The notes below the pieces were generated by a model that was given only the letters and a program-made list of their open reading frames with translations, did not search any database and was not told the origin of the DNA. Of a stretch of DNA of 34,048 nucleotides, positions 17,696 to 26,097 are shown piece after piece. The stretch is from contig JAATGQ010000126.1 of the NCBI GenBank assembly GCA_015654595.1, positions 1 to 34,048 of the forward strand. Direction: 5' to 3'. The position numbers were made by a program, and so were the translations under genes. The stretch's first letter is position 1; the number at the start of each line of letters is the position of its first letter. Origin of the DNA: Chitinophagales bacterium. GTDB lineage: Bacteria; Bacteroidota; Bacteroidia; Chitinophagales; Chitinophagaceae.

Positions 17696-18205
17696 ATGGA
17701 CCTTTCATATCCTCAAACGGGGTTCCATTTCCTGGTAGTTTTTGAGCTTTTCCCTCAACTGCCCAATGACGTAAGATTCCAGGAAGTTTCGGGGCTTAAT
17801 GTCACCATGGAAATGGAACCCCTCAAAGAAGGCGGGGAGAACCGCTATACGCATCAGCTCCCCACCAGGACATCCTACAGCGACCTGGTATTGAAGAGAG
17901 GCGTTTTCCTTGGATCGGGTATTCTATCCTGGGCAACGGATGCCATCGAGAATTTCAATTTCAAGCCGACGAACATCCTTATTTCCCTGCTGACAGACGA
18001 TCATCTTCCGCTGTATAACTGGTATGTGGTGGGCGCCATTCCCAAGCGGCTGGAATATTCGGCGTTCAGCGCAGAAAGAAGCGAGATCGTAGTTCAGTCG
18101 CTTACTTTGAACTATCAGTATTTCAAATATTACGATCCAGCCAATGCGCTGATGGGCCTTGCCGGCGATCTGACCGGCGCCATAAGCGGCAGCGTATCAT
18201 TTTAA
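17696..18205 (+). CDS. Tail tube protein 2 (tube initiator, Afp5-like)
   Basis: A 169-aa protein in the same fold as the preceding gene: MDLSYPQTGFHFLVVFEL, FQEVSGLNVTMEMEPLKEGG, and LKRGVFLGSGILSWATDAI. It differs by a C-terminal extension rich in Gly and Ala (ANALMGLAGDLTGAISGSVSF) beyond the last conserved strand. In Afp/PVC the longer tube paralogue forms the first ring joining tube to the spike complex, and position and extension suggest the same here. Start: ATG at 17696 gives the family N-terminus; an in-frame ATG at 17675, overlapping the upstream stop, would add seven residues. Confidence 0.9.
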   Translation: MDLSYPQTGFHFLVVFELFPQLPNDVRFQEVSGLNVTMEMEPLKEGGENRYTHQLPTRTSYSDLVLKRGVFLGSGILSWATDAIENFNFKPTNILISLLTDDHLPLYNWYVVGAIPKRLEYSAFSAERSEIVVQSLTLNYQYFKYYDPANALMGLAGDLTGAISGSVSF

Positions 18206-18226
18206 ACCGATAAAAATCGATACATC

Positions 18227-18397
18227 ATGCCCATCGAGATAAGAGAGTTGACCATAAAGGCCTTTGTCAACGAAACGCCTCAACAGCCGCCATCCGGAAA
18301 CAGTTCCGGACAGTCGGGTCACCTGGATAAGGACAAGATCATTTCGGCCTGTGTAGAGCAGGTACTGCAGGCGCTTAAAGATAAAAGGGAAAGATAA
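18227..18397 (+). CDS. DUF5908 family small eCIS protein
   Basis: A 56-aa protein starting MPIEIRELTIKAFVNE, which matches the DUF5908 pattern (MPIEI-x-EL-x-IKA), followed by a short Pro/Gly/Ser linker (about 19-31) and a helix LDKDKIISACVEQVLQALKDK. The start ATG lies 21 nt after the second tube gene, and the TAA overlaps the next ATG by one base (TAATG), so it is coupled to the LysM gene. It stands where Afp6 stands in Afp/PVC clusters (between Afp5 and Afp7), which I infer to be its counterpart. The role is unknown. The gene is short and easily missed by automatic calling. Confidence 0.82.
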   Translation: MPIEIRELTIKAFVNETPQQPPSGNSSGQSGHLDKDKIISACVEQVLQALKDKRER

Positions 18398-19155
18398 TGC
18401 AAGACCCCAAAAAACTTATTATAACTGCCTACCAGACTACCGGCGACAAGCCGCAGCTGAGTACTGACCCGAACGACAGCTATATCGCCCAGGTCAACCC
18501 TGAGACGTACAGCATCCGGCATACGGTCAATTGGAGTACTGCCGCTACCACCAATGGGACGCCGCAGGATCCGAAATATGTCAATAGCCCGCCGCCTTCG
18601 TACCAGTTCGATTTCATGTTCGACGCCACTGGTGTCATTCCAAAGCCAAGCGATCTTGGCATACTTGGCGACGTGCCTATCGTAGGAGCGGTGGCAAGCG
18701 CGGTATCCAATCTCATCTCCCCGTCCCAGCCCTATGATGTGATGACGGAGCTGGAAAAATTCAAAGGGGTCGTGCTGTATTATAACGGGGATGTCCATAG
18801 TCCCAGAACGGTCAATCTGCTTTGGGGCACGTTGACCTTTGACGGAAAGCTGATGTCCCTGAATGTCAGTTTTAAATTGTTCAAACCCGACGGCACCCCC
18901 CTGCGCGCCGTGGCTACGGCCGCATTTATCGACGCCACGACAGAGCAGCAATGGCTGAACCAGGCCAAGCCCAATTCCCCGGATCTCACGCATATCCGGC
19001 AGGTAATGGAAGGCGACACGCTGCCGCTGATGTGTTACCGGATCTATGGAGACGCCTCCTACTACAGGGAAGTAGCGAGGGTCAACAATATTGTCAATTT
19101 CAGAAACTTAAACCCGGGAGACAAGATCATGTTTCCCCCGATCAATAAAAGTTAA
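18397..19155 (+). CDS. LysM-domain baseplate protein (Afp7/Pvc7-like)
   Basis: A 252-aa protein. About residues 1-190 form the eCIS-specific domain (FDFMFDATGVIP, KGVVLYYNGDVHSP, LLWGTLTFDGKLMSLNVSFKLF). About 198-250 is a LysM domain (IRQVMEGDTLPLMCYRIYGD, VARVNNIVNFRNLNPGDKI). In phage T4 the LysM protein gp53 and in Afp/PVC the Afp7 protein clamp the tube-initiation ring and spike to the baseplate; binding here is to protein partners rather than peptidoglycan. The stop is immediately followed by the ATG of the spike gene with no gap, fitting equal, low-copy production of inner baseplate parts. Confidence 0.92.
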   Translation: MQDPKKLIITAYQTTGDKPQLSTDPNDSYIAQVNPETYSIRHTVNWSTAATTNGTPQDPKYVNSPPPSYQFDFMFDATGVIPKPSDLGILGDVPIVGAVASAVSNLISPSQPYDVMTELEKFKGVVLYYNGDVHSPRTVNLLWGTLTFDGKLMSLNVSFKLFKPDGTPLRAVATAAFIDATTEQQWLNQAKPNSPDLTHIRQVMEGDTLPLMCYRIYGDASYYREVARVNNIVNFRNLNPGDKIMFPPINKS

Positions 19156-20901
19156 ATGAGCGACGATAGGATCATACCAACCCAGCAGCCCACCGATCTG
19201 ATCACCTATACGGTAAAGGTCAACGGGAATGAAGTGCCCCGCACTATCCTGTTCACTTCTATCCTGGTCGAGCACCAGATCAACAGGATCCCATACGCGA
19301 AGCTGAGTATCGTCGACGGAGACGGCAGCATCAGCGACTTCACCGTATCCGACCAGGATCTCTTTGTCCCGGGCAATACAATAGAAATATTTGCGGGCTA
19401 TCACTCTGTCGAATCATCCATCTTTCAGGGCATCATCATCAAGCACGGGATCAAGGTGCGGGGCGATAGTTCTCTTTTACAGGTGGAATGCAGGGATGTG
19501 GCCGTCAAGCTCACCACAGGCAGAAAAAATAAGTATTACGCCAGTCAGACAGACAGCGACATCATACAGGAGATCTTAAATAACTACGGGCTCAACGCCA
19601 ATATCGCTATGACGTCGGTTCAACACAAAGAGCTGGTACAGTTCGATGTGACCGACTGGGATTTTATGATCAGCCGGCTGGAAGCCAATGGGCAGATCTG
19701 TGTCGTCGACGGCGGAACCGTCACTTCGCAGGCGCCTGCCATAGATGGGAGCCCTGTGCTGAGTCTGCTCTTTGGCGCCACGATCATGGAGTTCGATTCG
19801 GAGATGGATGCCAGAGACCAATACGAAGGGGTAACGGCCTATGCATGGGATTATGCCAACCAGCAGCTGCTGAATATCACCGCCAACGAGCCCGGTCTTA
19901 CGGAGGCGGGTAATATAACCGCGTCGGATCTGAGCAATGTGATCGGGCTTTCTTCCTATGACCTGAAACATACAGGCAATGTGCCGCAGGAAGAGCTGCA
20001 GGCCTGGGCCGATGCTCAGCTGCTAAAGAACCGGCTGGCGAAGGTGAGAGGACGTGTAAAATTCCAGGGGTTTGCCGATGTGAAGCCGGCTGCTACGCTA
20101 AGCCTTGCCGGTCTTGGAGACAGGGTCAACGGATCCGTCTTTGTTGCGGCAGTGCGGCATGAGATTGCCGGCGGCGACTGGTTGACCGATGCGCAATTCG
20201 GATTGTCGCCGCAGTGGTTCTCGGCACATTTCCCGGTCAACACGCCAAAGGCCGCGGGTATCCTTCCCGCCGTCAACGGGCTGCAGATCGGCGTCGTGAC
20301 GCAGCTGGAAAGCGACCCCGATGGCGAGGACAGGATCTGTGTACGTCTCCCCATCGTAGATTCCGCGGATCAGGGCATCTGGTCAAGAGTGGCGTCACTG
20401 GATGCGGGCAATAAGAGGGGGATGTTCTTCCGGCCGGAGATCAACGACGAAGTGATCGTCGGATTCCTCAATGATGACCCCAGGGATGCGATCATTCTCG
20501 GGATGGTCAACAGCAGCAAGAACCCCGCGCCGCTGCAAGCCTCAAACCAGAATGATATCAAAGGCTATACCTCCCGCAGCGGGATCACCTTCACTTTCGA
20601 CGACAAGAAGTCGGCCGTCACTTTGCAGACGCCGGGTGGGAGAATACTGGCCATAGACGACGACGCGAAGTCGATACAACTGCAGGATGGCAATGGGAAC
20701 AAGATCGTACTCGACGACAATGGTATCACGATCCAGAGCGCTAAGGCCCTTACGCTGCAGGCCAACAACGACGTCGGCGTAAAAGGCAACAATCTAACCT
20801 TAAATGCCCAGATGAGCCTTTCCGCAGAAGGAAATACGGGGATCGAGCTGAAGAGCAGCGCCACCGCCGTATTGAAGGGTTCGCTGGTTCAAATAAATTA
20901 A
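19156..20901 (+). CDS. VgrG-like central spike protein (Afp8/Pvc8-like)
   Basis: A 581-aa protein. The N-terminal ~370 residues are the gp27-like hub (TVKVNGNEVPRTILFTSILVEHQINRIPYAKL, then DWDFMISRLEANGQICVVDGG). About 374-455 is the gp5-type OB fold (QIGVVTQLESDPDGEDRICVR, WSRVASLDAGNKRGMFFRPEI, DEVIVGFLNDDPRDAIILG). The end (about 490-581) is a beta-helical spike with short repeats of about eight residues (GGRILAIDDDAKSIQLQDGNG). No lysozyme or C-terminal effector domain is attached. It forms the trimeric spike below the tube; the PAAR protein encoded 5 nt downstream would cap its tip. Confidence 0.94.
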   Translation: MSDDRIIPTQQPTDLITYTVKVNGNEVPRTILFTSILVEHQINRIPYAKLSIVDGDGSISDFTVSDQDLFVPGNTIEIFAGYHSVESSIFQGIIIKHGIKVRGDSSLLQVECRDVAVKLTTGRKNKYYASQTDSDIIQEILNNYGLNANIAMTSVQHKELVQFDVTDWDFMISRLEANGQICVVDGGTVTSQAPAIDGSPVLSLLFGATIMEFDSEMDARDQYEGVTAYAWDYANQQLLNITANEPGLTEAGNITASDLSNVIGLSSYDLKHTGNVPQEELQAWADAQLLKNRLAKVRGRVKFQGFADVKPAATLSLAGLGDRVNGSVFVAAVRHEIAGGDWLTDAQFGLSPQWFSAHFPVNTPKAAGILPAVNGLQIGVVTQLESDPDGEDRICVRLPIVDSADQGIWSRVASLDAGNKRGMFFRPEINDEVIVGFLNDDPRDAIILGMVNSSKNPAPLQASNQNDIKGYTSRSGITFTFDDKKSAVTLQTPGGRILAIDDDAKSIQLQDGNGNKIVLDDNGITIQSAKALTLQANNDVGVKGNNLTLNAQMSLSAEGNTGIELKSSATAVLKGSLVQIN

Positions 20902-20906
20902 TCGTT

Positions 20907-21197
20907 ATGCCCCCGGCAGCAAGAGCAGGAGATATGCATGTTTGTCCACTGGTCACCGGCGTGGTCCCGCATGTTGGAGGTCCGGTCATCCCGCCGGGAT
21001 GTCCCACCGTACTGATCGGCGGTATGCCCGCGGCAAGAGTCGGGGATATGCTCACCTGTACCGGGCCGCCGGATTCGATCATCATGGGATCGGGCACTGT
21101 ATTGATCGGCGGAATGCCCGCAGCCCGACTGGGGGATTCCACCGCACATGGCGGACAGATAATTTTAGGTTGTTTCACCGTATTGATAGGAGGATAA
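20907..21197 (+). CDS. PAAR-domain spike tip protein (Afp10-like)
   Basis: A 96-aa protein consisting only of a PAAR domain with threefold internal repetition: AARAGDMHVCP, TVLIGGMPAARVGDML and TVLIGGMPAARLGDSTAHGG, ending in TVLIGG. PAAR proteins form a sharp cone that tips the VgrG-like trimer and usually bind a metal through His/Cys residues; H11 and C13 near the start, C53 in MLTCTGPP and H78 in STAHGG are candidates. No toxin extension is present, so cargo is not fused to the tip. Internal repeats are also visible in DNA (21009-21050 against 21099-21140). It lies 5 nt after the spike gene and 3 nt before the gp25-like gene. Confidence 0.95.
   Translation: MPPAARAGDMHVCPLVTGVVPHVGGPVIPPGCPTVLIGGMPAARVGDMLTCTGPPDSIIMGSGTVLIGGMPAARLGDSTAHGGQIILGCFTVLIGG
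21188..21193 (+). promoter_or_regulatory. Shine-Dalgarno-like AGGAGG before the gp25-like gene
   Basis: A full AGGAGG motif, 7 nt before the ATG at 21201, embedded in the last codons of the PAAR gene (encoding Gly-Gly-stop). Such strong sites are rare in Bacteroidota and none of the other eCIS starts here shows one as good. The Gly-Gly codons are required by the PAAR repeat, so the match could be coincidental. Confidence 0.4.
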
Positions 21198-21200
21198 ATT

Positions 21201-21608
21201 ATGGAACTGAACGATTCATTTTTAGGAAGGGGCTGGAGCTTCCCCCCGACATTCACCAAAGGTGCGGGCATCCAGATGCTCAGCGGAGAGGCCGACGTGC
21301 AGAGCAGTCTGGAAATACTCCTCTCGACACGCATCGGAGAGCGGATCATGCAGCCGGAATATGGCTGCAATACGGATACCATGCTGTTCTCCTCTATGAA
21401 CACCAGCTTCCAGACTTTTATGAAGAAACAGATCACCACGGCCATCCTCGCGGATGAGCCAAGGATCGACCTGAATAATGTGGACCTGGTACTGCCCGAT
21501 CCGGGCGGGGGAACGCTTCTGATCATCATAGACTATACGGTCCGGACCACCAATACACGGGGTAACCTGGTCTATCCCTTTTATCTAACCGAAAGTAATT
21601 TTCAATAG
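21201..21608 (+). CDS. gp25-like baseplate wedge protein (Afp9/Pvc9-like)
   Basis: A 135-aa protein of normal length for the GPW/gp25 family. Conserved parts: FLGRGWSFPPTF at the start, SGEADVQSSLEILLSTRIGERIMQPEYGCN in the middle (the R-x-G-E-R-x-M-x-P-x-Y-G core), then TTAILADEPRIDLNNVDLV. gp25-like proteins are found in all contractile systems and link the baseplate wedge to the first sheath ring. It lies 3 nt after PAAR and 3 nt before the large J-like gene, so the three are co-translated. Confidence 0.95.
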   Translation: MELNDSFLGRGWSFPPTFTKGAGIQMLSGEADVQSSLEILLSTRIGERIMQPEYGCNTDTMLFSSMNTSFQTFMKKQITTAILADEPRIDLNNVDLVLPDPGGGTLLIIIDYTVRTTNTRGNLVYPFYLTESNFQ

Positions 21609-21611
21609 ATC

Positions 21612-24600
21612 ATGGACAAGACCTTTCTGCTGAATAATCTGCTCAAGAGCGATGGTACAAACCAGAGCCAGCGGACGCTGCCTGCGCTACTGCCGGATTA
21701 TATCAAGATAGACGAGCAAGGCATCGGGGACCTGCTGCTCTTTACCTACCAGCTGGCAAAGCAGATCAATTTTTTCGACGTAGACGGCACAACGGCAGAC
21801 TGGCATTCTTTTTTTGGTTATTTTATCGACCCGACAACCGACAGCATTCTTTACAGCGACCAGGATATCGTGACGATCATGGCAGGCAAGTCCGATTTCT
21901 CACCGGATTTTGCGCTCTTCCTGACCTTTATACAACTCTTCCAGTTTGCGCAGAAGGATATCAACGCCATTACTTCGAGTCACCTCGATTTCTATTATAC
22001 GCAGGTTCTCCAGCTGCAAAAGAAGGGGGCTGCGCCTGACAGCGTCAACCTCGTACTGACATTGACCTCAAATCTGCCCAATTACCTTCTGGCAGCCGGC
22101 ACTACTTTTAAAGGTCCCAAGGAAAGTAATGGATTGACGCCCGTCTATAGCACCGATAGCGAAATTGTGATCAACCAGGCCCAGATCACGGGGATGAAAA
22201 GTCTTTTCATCGATGCTGCCAATGGATACCGGATATACTCCGCCGATGTAGCCAATTCTGCCGATGGAGAAGGGAAAGAGTTTACGACGCCCGGCTCCGA
22301 ATGGGCCGCCTTTGGTTCTAGCCAGAAAGGGCTGGGCAGCCAGGATCGGACCATGAGCGATGCGGCCATTGGTTTCGGATTTTGTTCTCCGATGCTGCTG
22401 CTGGCCGAAGGGACAAGGACAATCACCCTCACTATCGCTTTCCAGGCAGAAACGGGCCCGGAGATCTTCTCGGGCAATATCACCAATAACGTACAAATAT
22501 GGCTGAGCGGCGCCAAAGACTGGATACAACCGAGCGTCTTCAGCGCCGTCATACAGCCTCTTGGTTCTCCTACCGGGCCCATGTCATTGGTGATCACGGT
22601 CAACCTGGCGTCTACCGATCCTGCTGTCGTCCCTTATGCTTCCACCTTGTCGGGGCCGGTCTTCAATACGCCTTGGCCGGTGCTGAAAGTGTCGCTTAAT
22701 TCTGCAGCCGTCCTGTATACCAACCTGTATGATTATCGTATTGCTTCCGGTACGATAGACGTAGCCGTCAATGGAATTAAAAATCTCGTCATACAGAACA
22801 GCCAGTCTCAGCTGAATCCCGGAAAACCCTTCCAGCCCTGGGGTTCTATGCCCGCTGTCGGATCGGAATTCTATATCGGCAGCGCAGAAGTATTCCAGAA
22901 GCAACTGACCTCCCTTGCCGTCGATGTGCTTTGGAATGAGGTCCCCCAGGCACAGCTGGGCGGATATTATGCAAATTACTTCGATACTTCCAGTTCGATC
23001 TCCAATACGGTCTTTACAGCAGACATAAACATGCTGTATCGTAACCAATGGGTGCGGCTCGTCAATACGGATCCCGCGCAAGGGACGACGGGTCCCGCCG
23101 CTGGCGGCAGTTATTATCTGTTCGATCCTTCCGACGCGACCATTCTCCATGAGATGGCCATCAACGCGACGGAATTGAGTTCGGCCCTTGCCCCTCTTGA
23201 TTATACAAGGACGCCTGCTTTGCAGCAGCTGACCACTTTTGACAATACGACACAGGATGGTTTTATCGTATTGAGCATTACGGGACCAGTACTTAGCAGC
23301 AGCTTTCCTTTCTCTGCCTTTGGCCAGAACCAGTATCCGAATATTTATGCGGCCAGGGCGATCAAGATTGCAACCGGCACGACAGCCACACTTCCTAACC
23401 CTCCCTATACTCCTACGATCAAGACGCTGGCCCTTAACTATACATCGACACAGCCTATAGATTTCACCGGTACGGGCAGCCTGGAACAGTTCTTCCACCT
23501 GGAGCCCTTTGGCGCCGCGACGGTCGATCCCGCGGCCCCCTATCTCTTCCCGCAGTATCGGAATGAGACGATGCTTCCCCAGGCTCCGGATAATACGCAG
23601 TTGTATCAGGGCAATTTCTTCCTGGGGATTGGGAACCTGGTTCCGCCGGAAAATATCAGTTTCCTTTTCCAGGTCGCCGAAGGCAGCTCGGACACCAGTG
23701 TCATCATCAATAATTCGGATATTCAATGGAGTTACCTCGCTTCCGACAGGTGGATTCCCATCGAGCCGCTGGATATCCTGTCGAATACCACCAATGGATT
23801 CCAGACATCAGGGATCATTGCTTTTACGATCGGCAGTGATGCTACCAAAGATAATATGCTGTTGCCTGCAGGAAGTTATTGGATCAGGGGCAGCGTCGCC
23901 GCTAACCCGGCTGGCATCAGCCAGTTTACCAATGTAATGACGCAGGCTGTACAGGCCACCTATGTCCTTCCGACGTCTACGCAAGGAGGCGCTCTTGCTT
24001 CCCTGCCGTCCGGTCTGACCCCGGCCGAACAGCTAGCCGCTCTTACCGATGAGCATCTTGCAGCGCCCCTTCCAGCCCAGCGTATCAGCAGCGCGGTCGT
24101 GAGGAATCCTTCCATAAAGACCATCAGTCAGCCATACGAATCCTTTAACGGAAACCCCGGCGAAGGAGCAACATCCTTCTACACAAGGGTAAGCGAACGC
24201 CTACGTCACAAGGGCCGCTCACTGACGCTATGGGATTATGAACGCATCATTTTAGATGGCTTCCCCTCTATTTTCAAAGTAAAGTGCCTGACCCATACGG
24301 ATGAGAACACGGATCTTGCCCCTGGCTATGTCAGCGCCGTGGTGGTGCCCAACCTGCTCAACCGGAATTATACCAACCCGCTGCAGCCGACGGCCAACCT
24401 GGTCACCCTGGAGAATATCTCCACCTACATGCAGGGATTCATGCCGCCCTGGGTAAACTTCATTGTCGACAACCCGGTCTACGAACAACTGCTGCTTGAT
24501 TTCAGTGTGGGATTTATCGCAGGGAAAGATCCCGGCTTCTACGGCAACAAACTAAACGAAGATCTGAAGGAGTTCCTCACCCCCTGGGCTTATGAGGCGG

Positions 24601-24992
24601 GGCAGGATATCGTCTTTGGCGGAAAGATCTATCAGTCGGATATCATCGTGTTTATCGAAGGGCTGGATTACGTCGACTATGTGACCGACTTCAACCTCTA
24701 TCACATTTTCGATGGAGAAGACGTAGAAGGACTTGGCATCGGAAGCATGACGATCGGATTGGACTTTATCATTTCGGATTTTATTCCGCCGGTCGTGCCG
24801 GATATGACCATTGGATTGGATTTCGTCGTCGGGTCGAGCACCGAGGTAGCGCAGGCTTCGGGGCCAAGAAGCATATTGGTTTCGGCGCCCAAACATCGGA
24901 TAAAGGTATTGACAGGAGACTATGCCTGTTCGGGGATGGATTACCAGGGCATCGGCTTTATGGCGATCGGCGTGGATTTCGTAGTCGCTTAA
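21612..24992 (+). CDS. Large J-like baseplate wedge protein (Afp11/Pvc11-like)
   Basis: A 1126-aa protein. The N-terminal part has LLPDYIKIDEQGIGDLLLFTYQLAKQINFFD, typical of Afp11-like proteins. The conserved J-like core lies at about 850-1030: GEGATSFYTRVSERLRHKGR, TLWDYERIILDGFPSIFKVKCL, VSAVVVPNLL, then LNEDLKEFLTPWAYE. Inserted beta domains occupy about 280-800. After the core, residues 1046-1126 carry three copies of a nonapeptide (MTIGLDFII, MTIGLDFVV, MAIGVDFVV at 1046, 1065 and 1117), an extension I do not recognise. The protein forms the wedge that opens when the baseplate is triggered. It is followed by a 46-nt A/T-rich gap before the fibre gene. Confidence 0.9.
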   Translation: MDKTFLLNNLLKSDGTNQSQRTLPALLPDYIKIDEQGIGDLLLFTYQLAKQINFFDVDGTTADWHSFFGYFIDPTTDSILYSDQDIVTIMAGKSDFSPDFALFLTFIQLFQFAQKDINAITSSHLDFYYTQVLQLQKKGAAPDSVNLVLTLTSNLPNYLLAAGTTFKGPKESNGLTPVYSTDSEIVINQAQITGMKSLFIDAANGYRIYSADVANSADGEGKEFTTPGSEWAAFGSSQKGLGSQDRTMSDAAIGFGFCSPMLLLAEGTRTITLTIAFQAETGPEIFSGNITNNVQIWLSGAKDWIQPSVFSAVIQPLGSPTGPMSLVITVNLASTDPAVVPYASTLSGPVFNTPWPVLKVSLNSAAVLYTNLYDYRIASGTIDVAVNGIKNLVIQNSQSQLNPGKPFQPWGSMPAVGSEFYIGSAEVFQKQLTSLAVDVLWNEVPQAQLGGYYANYFDTSSSISNTVFTADINMLYRNQWVRLVNTDPAQGTTGPAAGGSYYLFDPSDATILHEMAINATELSSALAPLDYTRTPALQQLTTFDNTTQDGFIVLSITGPVLSSSFPFSAFGQNQYPNIYAARAIKIATGTTATLPNPPYTPTIKTLALNYTSTQPIDFTGTGSLEQFFHLEPFGAATVDPAAPYLFPQYRNETMLPQAPDNTQLYQGNFFLGIGNLVPPENISFLFQVAEGSSDTSVIINNSDIQWSYLASDRWIPIEPLDILSNTTNGFQTSGIIAFTIGSDATKDNMLLPAGSYWIRGSVAANPAGISQFTNVMTQAVQATYVLPTSTQGGALASLPSGLTPAEQLAALTDEHLAAPLPAQRISSAVVRNPSIKTISQPYESFNGNPGEGATSFYTRVSERLRHKGRSLTLWDYERIILDGFPSIFKVKCLTHTDENTDLAPGYVSAVVVPNLLNRNYTNPLQPTANLVTLENISTYMQGFMPPWVNFIVDNPVYEQLLLDFSVGFIAGKDPGFYGNKLNEDLKEFLTPWAYEAGQDIVFGGKIYQSDIIVFIEGLDYVDYVTDFNLYHIFDGEDVEGLGIGSMTIGLDFIISDFIPPVVPDMTIGLDFVVGSSTEVAQASGPRSILVSAPKHRIKVLTGDYACSGMDYQGIGFMAIGVDFVVA

Positions 24993-25038
24993 CTATTATC
25001 AATCATATTTCAACAAAGTTCATTTAAAACATAGCACC

Positions 25039-26079
25039 ATGGCACAACAAAATAGAGTTAACCTGAAAAGTTACTTCCTGACCGGCTCCAAACCGACCCA
25101 AGGTAATTTCGCAGATTTTGTAGACTCCACTATCAATATCGCAGACGACGGGCTTAGCGTCGACAGCAGCGGCAATGTCGCTATAGGCGGCGGGCTCAGC
25201 ATCAAAGGAAGTGCGCTGACCACTCCGGATACTATTGCCTGGAATGGAACAAGCTTTCAGTTCAGGGACAATACGGGCTGGCAGACCCTTTCCTTGGGCG
25301 CCAGCACTTCTTCTCAGTGGACGACCGTAGGAACGGGCATCAACCTGCTGACTGGCGGCGCGGGGATCGGTCTGCCGGCTGCGACACCGCCGACCTATCA
25401 ATTCGAGGTAAACCTGGCCGTTACTTCGACAAGCCCGGCTCCTACAGCAGACTGTGTCAGACTGGGAAGCGCCGCCTTCTACCAGGATGCCTTCAAAACC
25501 TATCTGAGTCACCGCAGCCAGGCCGGCTTGCTCACGTATGCCTTGTCGCAGGACTCTTCCGGTAACACCTATCTGAACGCAGCAACAGGGATGGCTATCA
25601 ATTTCTCGATTGCCGGAACTCCGCTGGCAGCCTTCTCCGGCGGCGCATTGAACATCGGCGGGGCCGCGGCTACAGCCGGTGCGCTATTGCTGGTAAACGG
25701 GAACGCAGCAAAACCTGGCGGCGGCTCTTTTATCGCCACTTCCGATGGAAGACTAAAGACAGAGGTTTCTGAATTTCATGACGGGCTGCAACAACTGAAG
25801 CAATTGAAGCCAGTGAATTACCGGTACAACGGAAAGGCTGGAACCAACGGCTCCGCCCGTTACGTCGGTCTTATAGCACAGGATGTTCAGCCTGTAATGC
25901 CCTATATGGTCAACAGCTTTATGGGCCGGCTGGAAGAGACCGATCAGCAGGATACCGAGTTACTGGCCCTCGATACCAGCGCGCTGACCTTTGTACTCGT
26001 CAATGCGATCAAAGAACTGGATAGCCGGATCGAAAAGCTGGAGGCCGGGCAGTATGCAGATACGATGAGTCACGCTTAA
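25039..26079 (+). CDS. Tail fibre protein with S74 intramolecular chaperone domain (Afp13-like position)
   Basis: A 346-aa protein. The N-terminus (SYFLTGSKPTQGNFADFVDS) has the K-P-T-x-x-x-F-x-D-x-x-D-S pattern common in Bacteroidota tail-associated proteins and probably attaches to the particle. The middle (about 40-230) is Gly/Ala/Ser/Thr-rich and beta-like. About 233-335 is a peptidase S74 chaperone: TSDGRLKTEV (Ser235-Asp236), LKQLKPVNYRYNG, VGLIAQDVQPVMP, and a final coiled helix NAIKELDSRIEKLEAG. In phage fibres this domain helps trimerisation and then cuts itself off at the Ser-Asp site. The fibre should decide target binding. It is short for a receptor-binding fibre. An A/T-rich leader precedes the ATG. 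Confidence 0.88.
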   Translation: MAQQNRVNLKSYFLTGSKPTQGNFADFVDSTINIADDGLSVDSSGNVAIGGGLSIKGSALTTPDTIAWNGTSFQFRDNTGWQTLSLGASTSSQWTTVGTGINLLTGGAGIGLPAATPPTYQFEVNLAVTSTSPAPTADCVRLGSAAFYQDAFKTYLSHRSQAGLLTYALSQDSSGNTYLNAATGMAINFSIAGTPLAAFSGGALNIGGAAATAGALLLVNGNAAKPGGGSFIATSDGRLKTEVSEFHDGLQQLKQLKPVNYRYNGKAGTNGSARYVGLIAQDVQPVMPYMVNSFMGRLEETDQQDTELLALDTSALTFVLVNAIKELDSRIEKLEAGQYADTMSHA

Positions 26080-26097
26080 CCTTTTTAAAACCATTAT

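Noticed and set aside
22584..23726. Antisense open frame of 380 codons inside the J-like baseplate gene
   Set aside because: Composition (many Arg, Ile, Gly) is that of a shadow frame, and the sense frame is well supported by family motifs.
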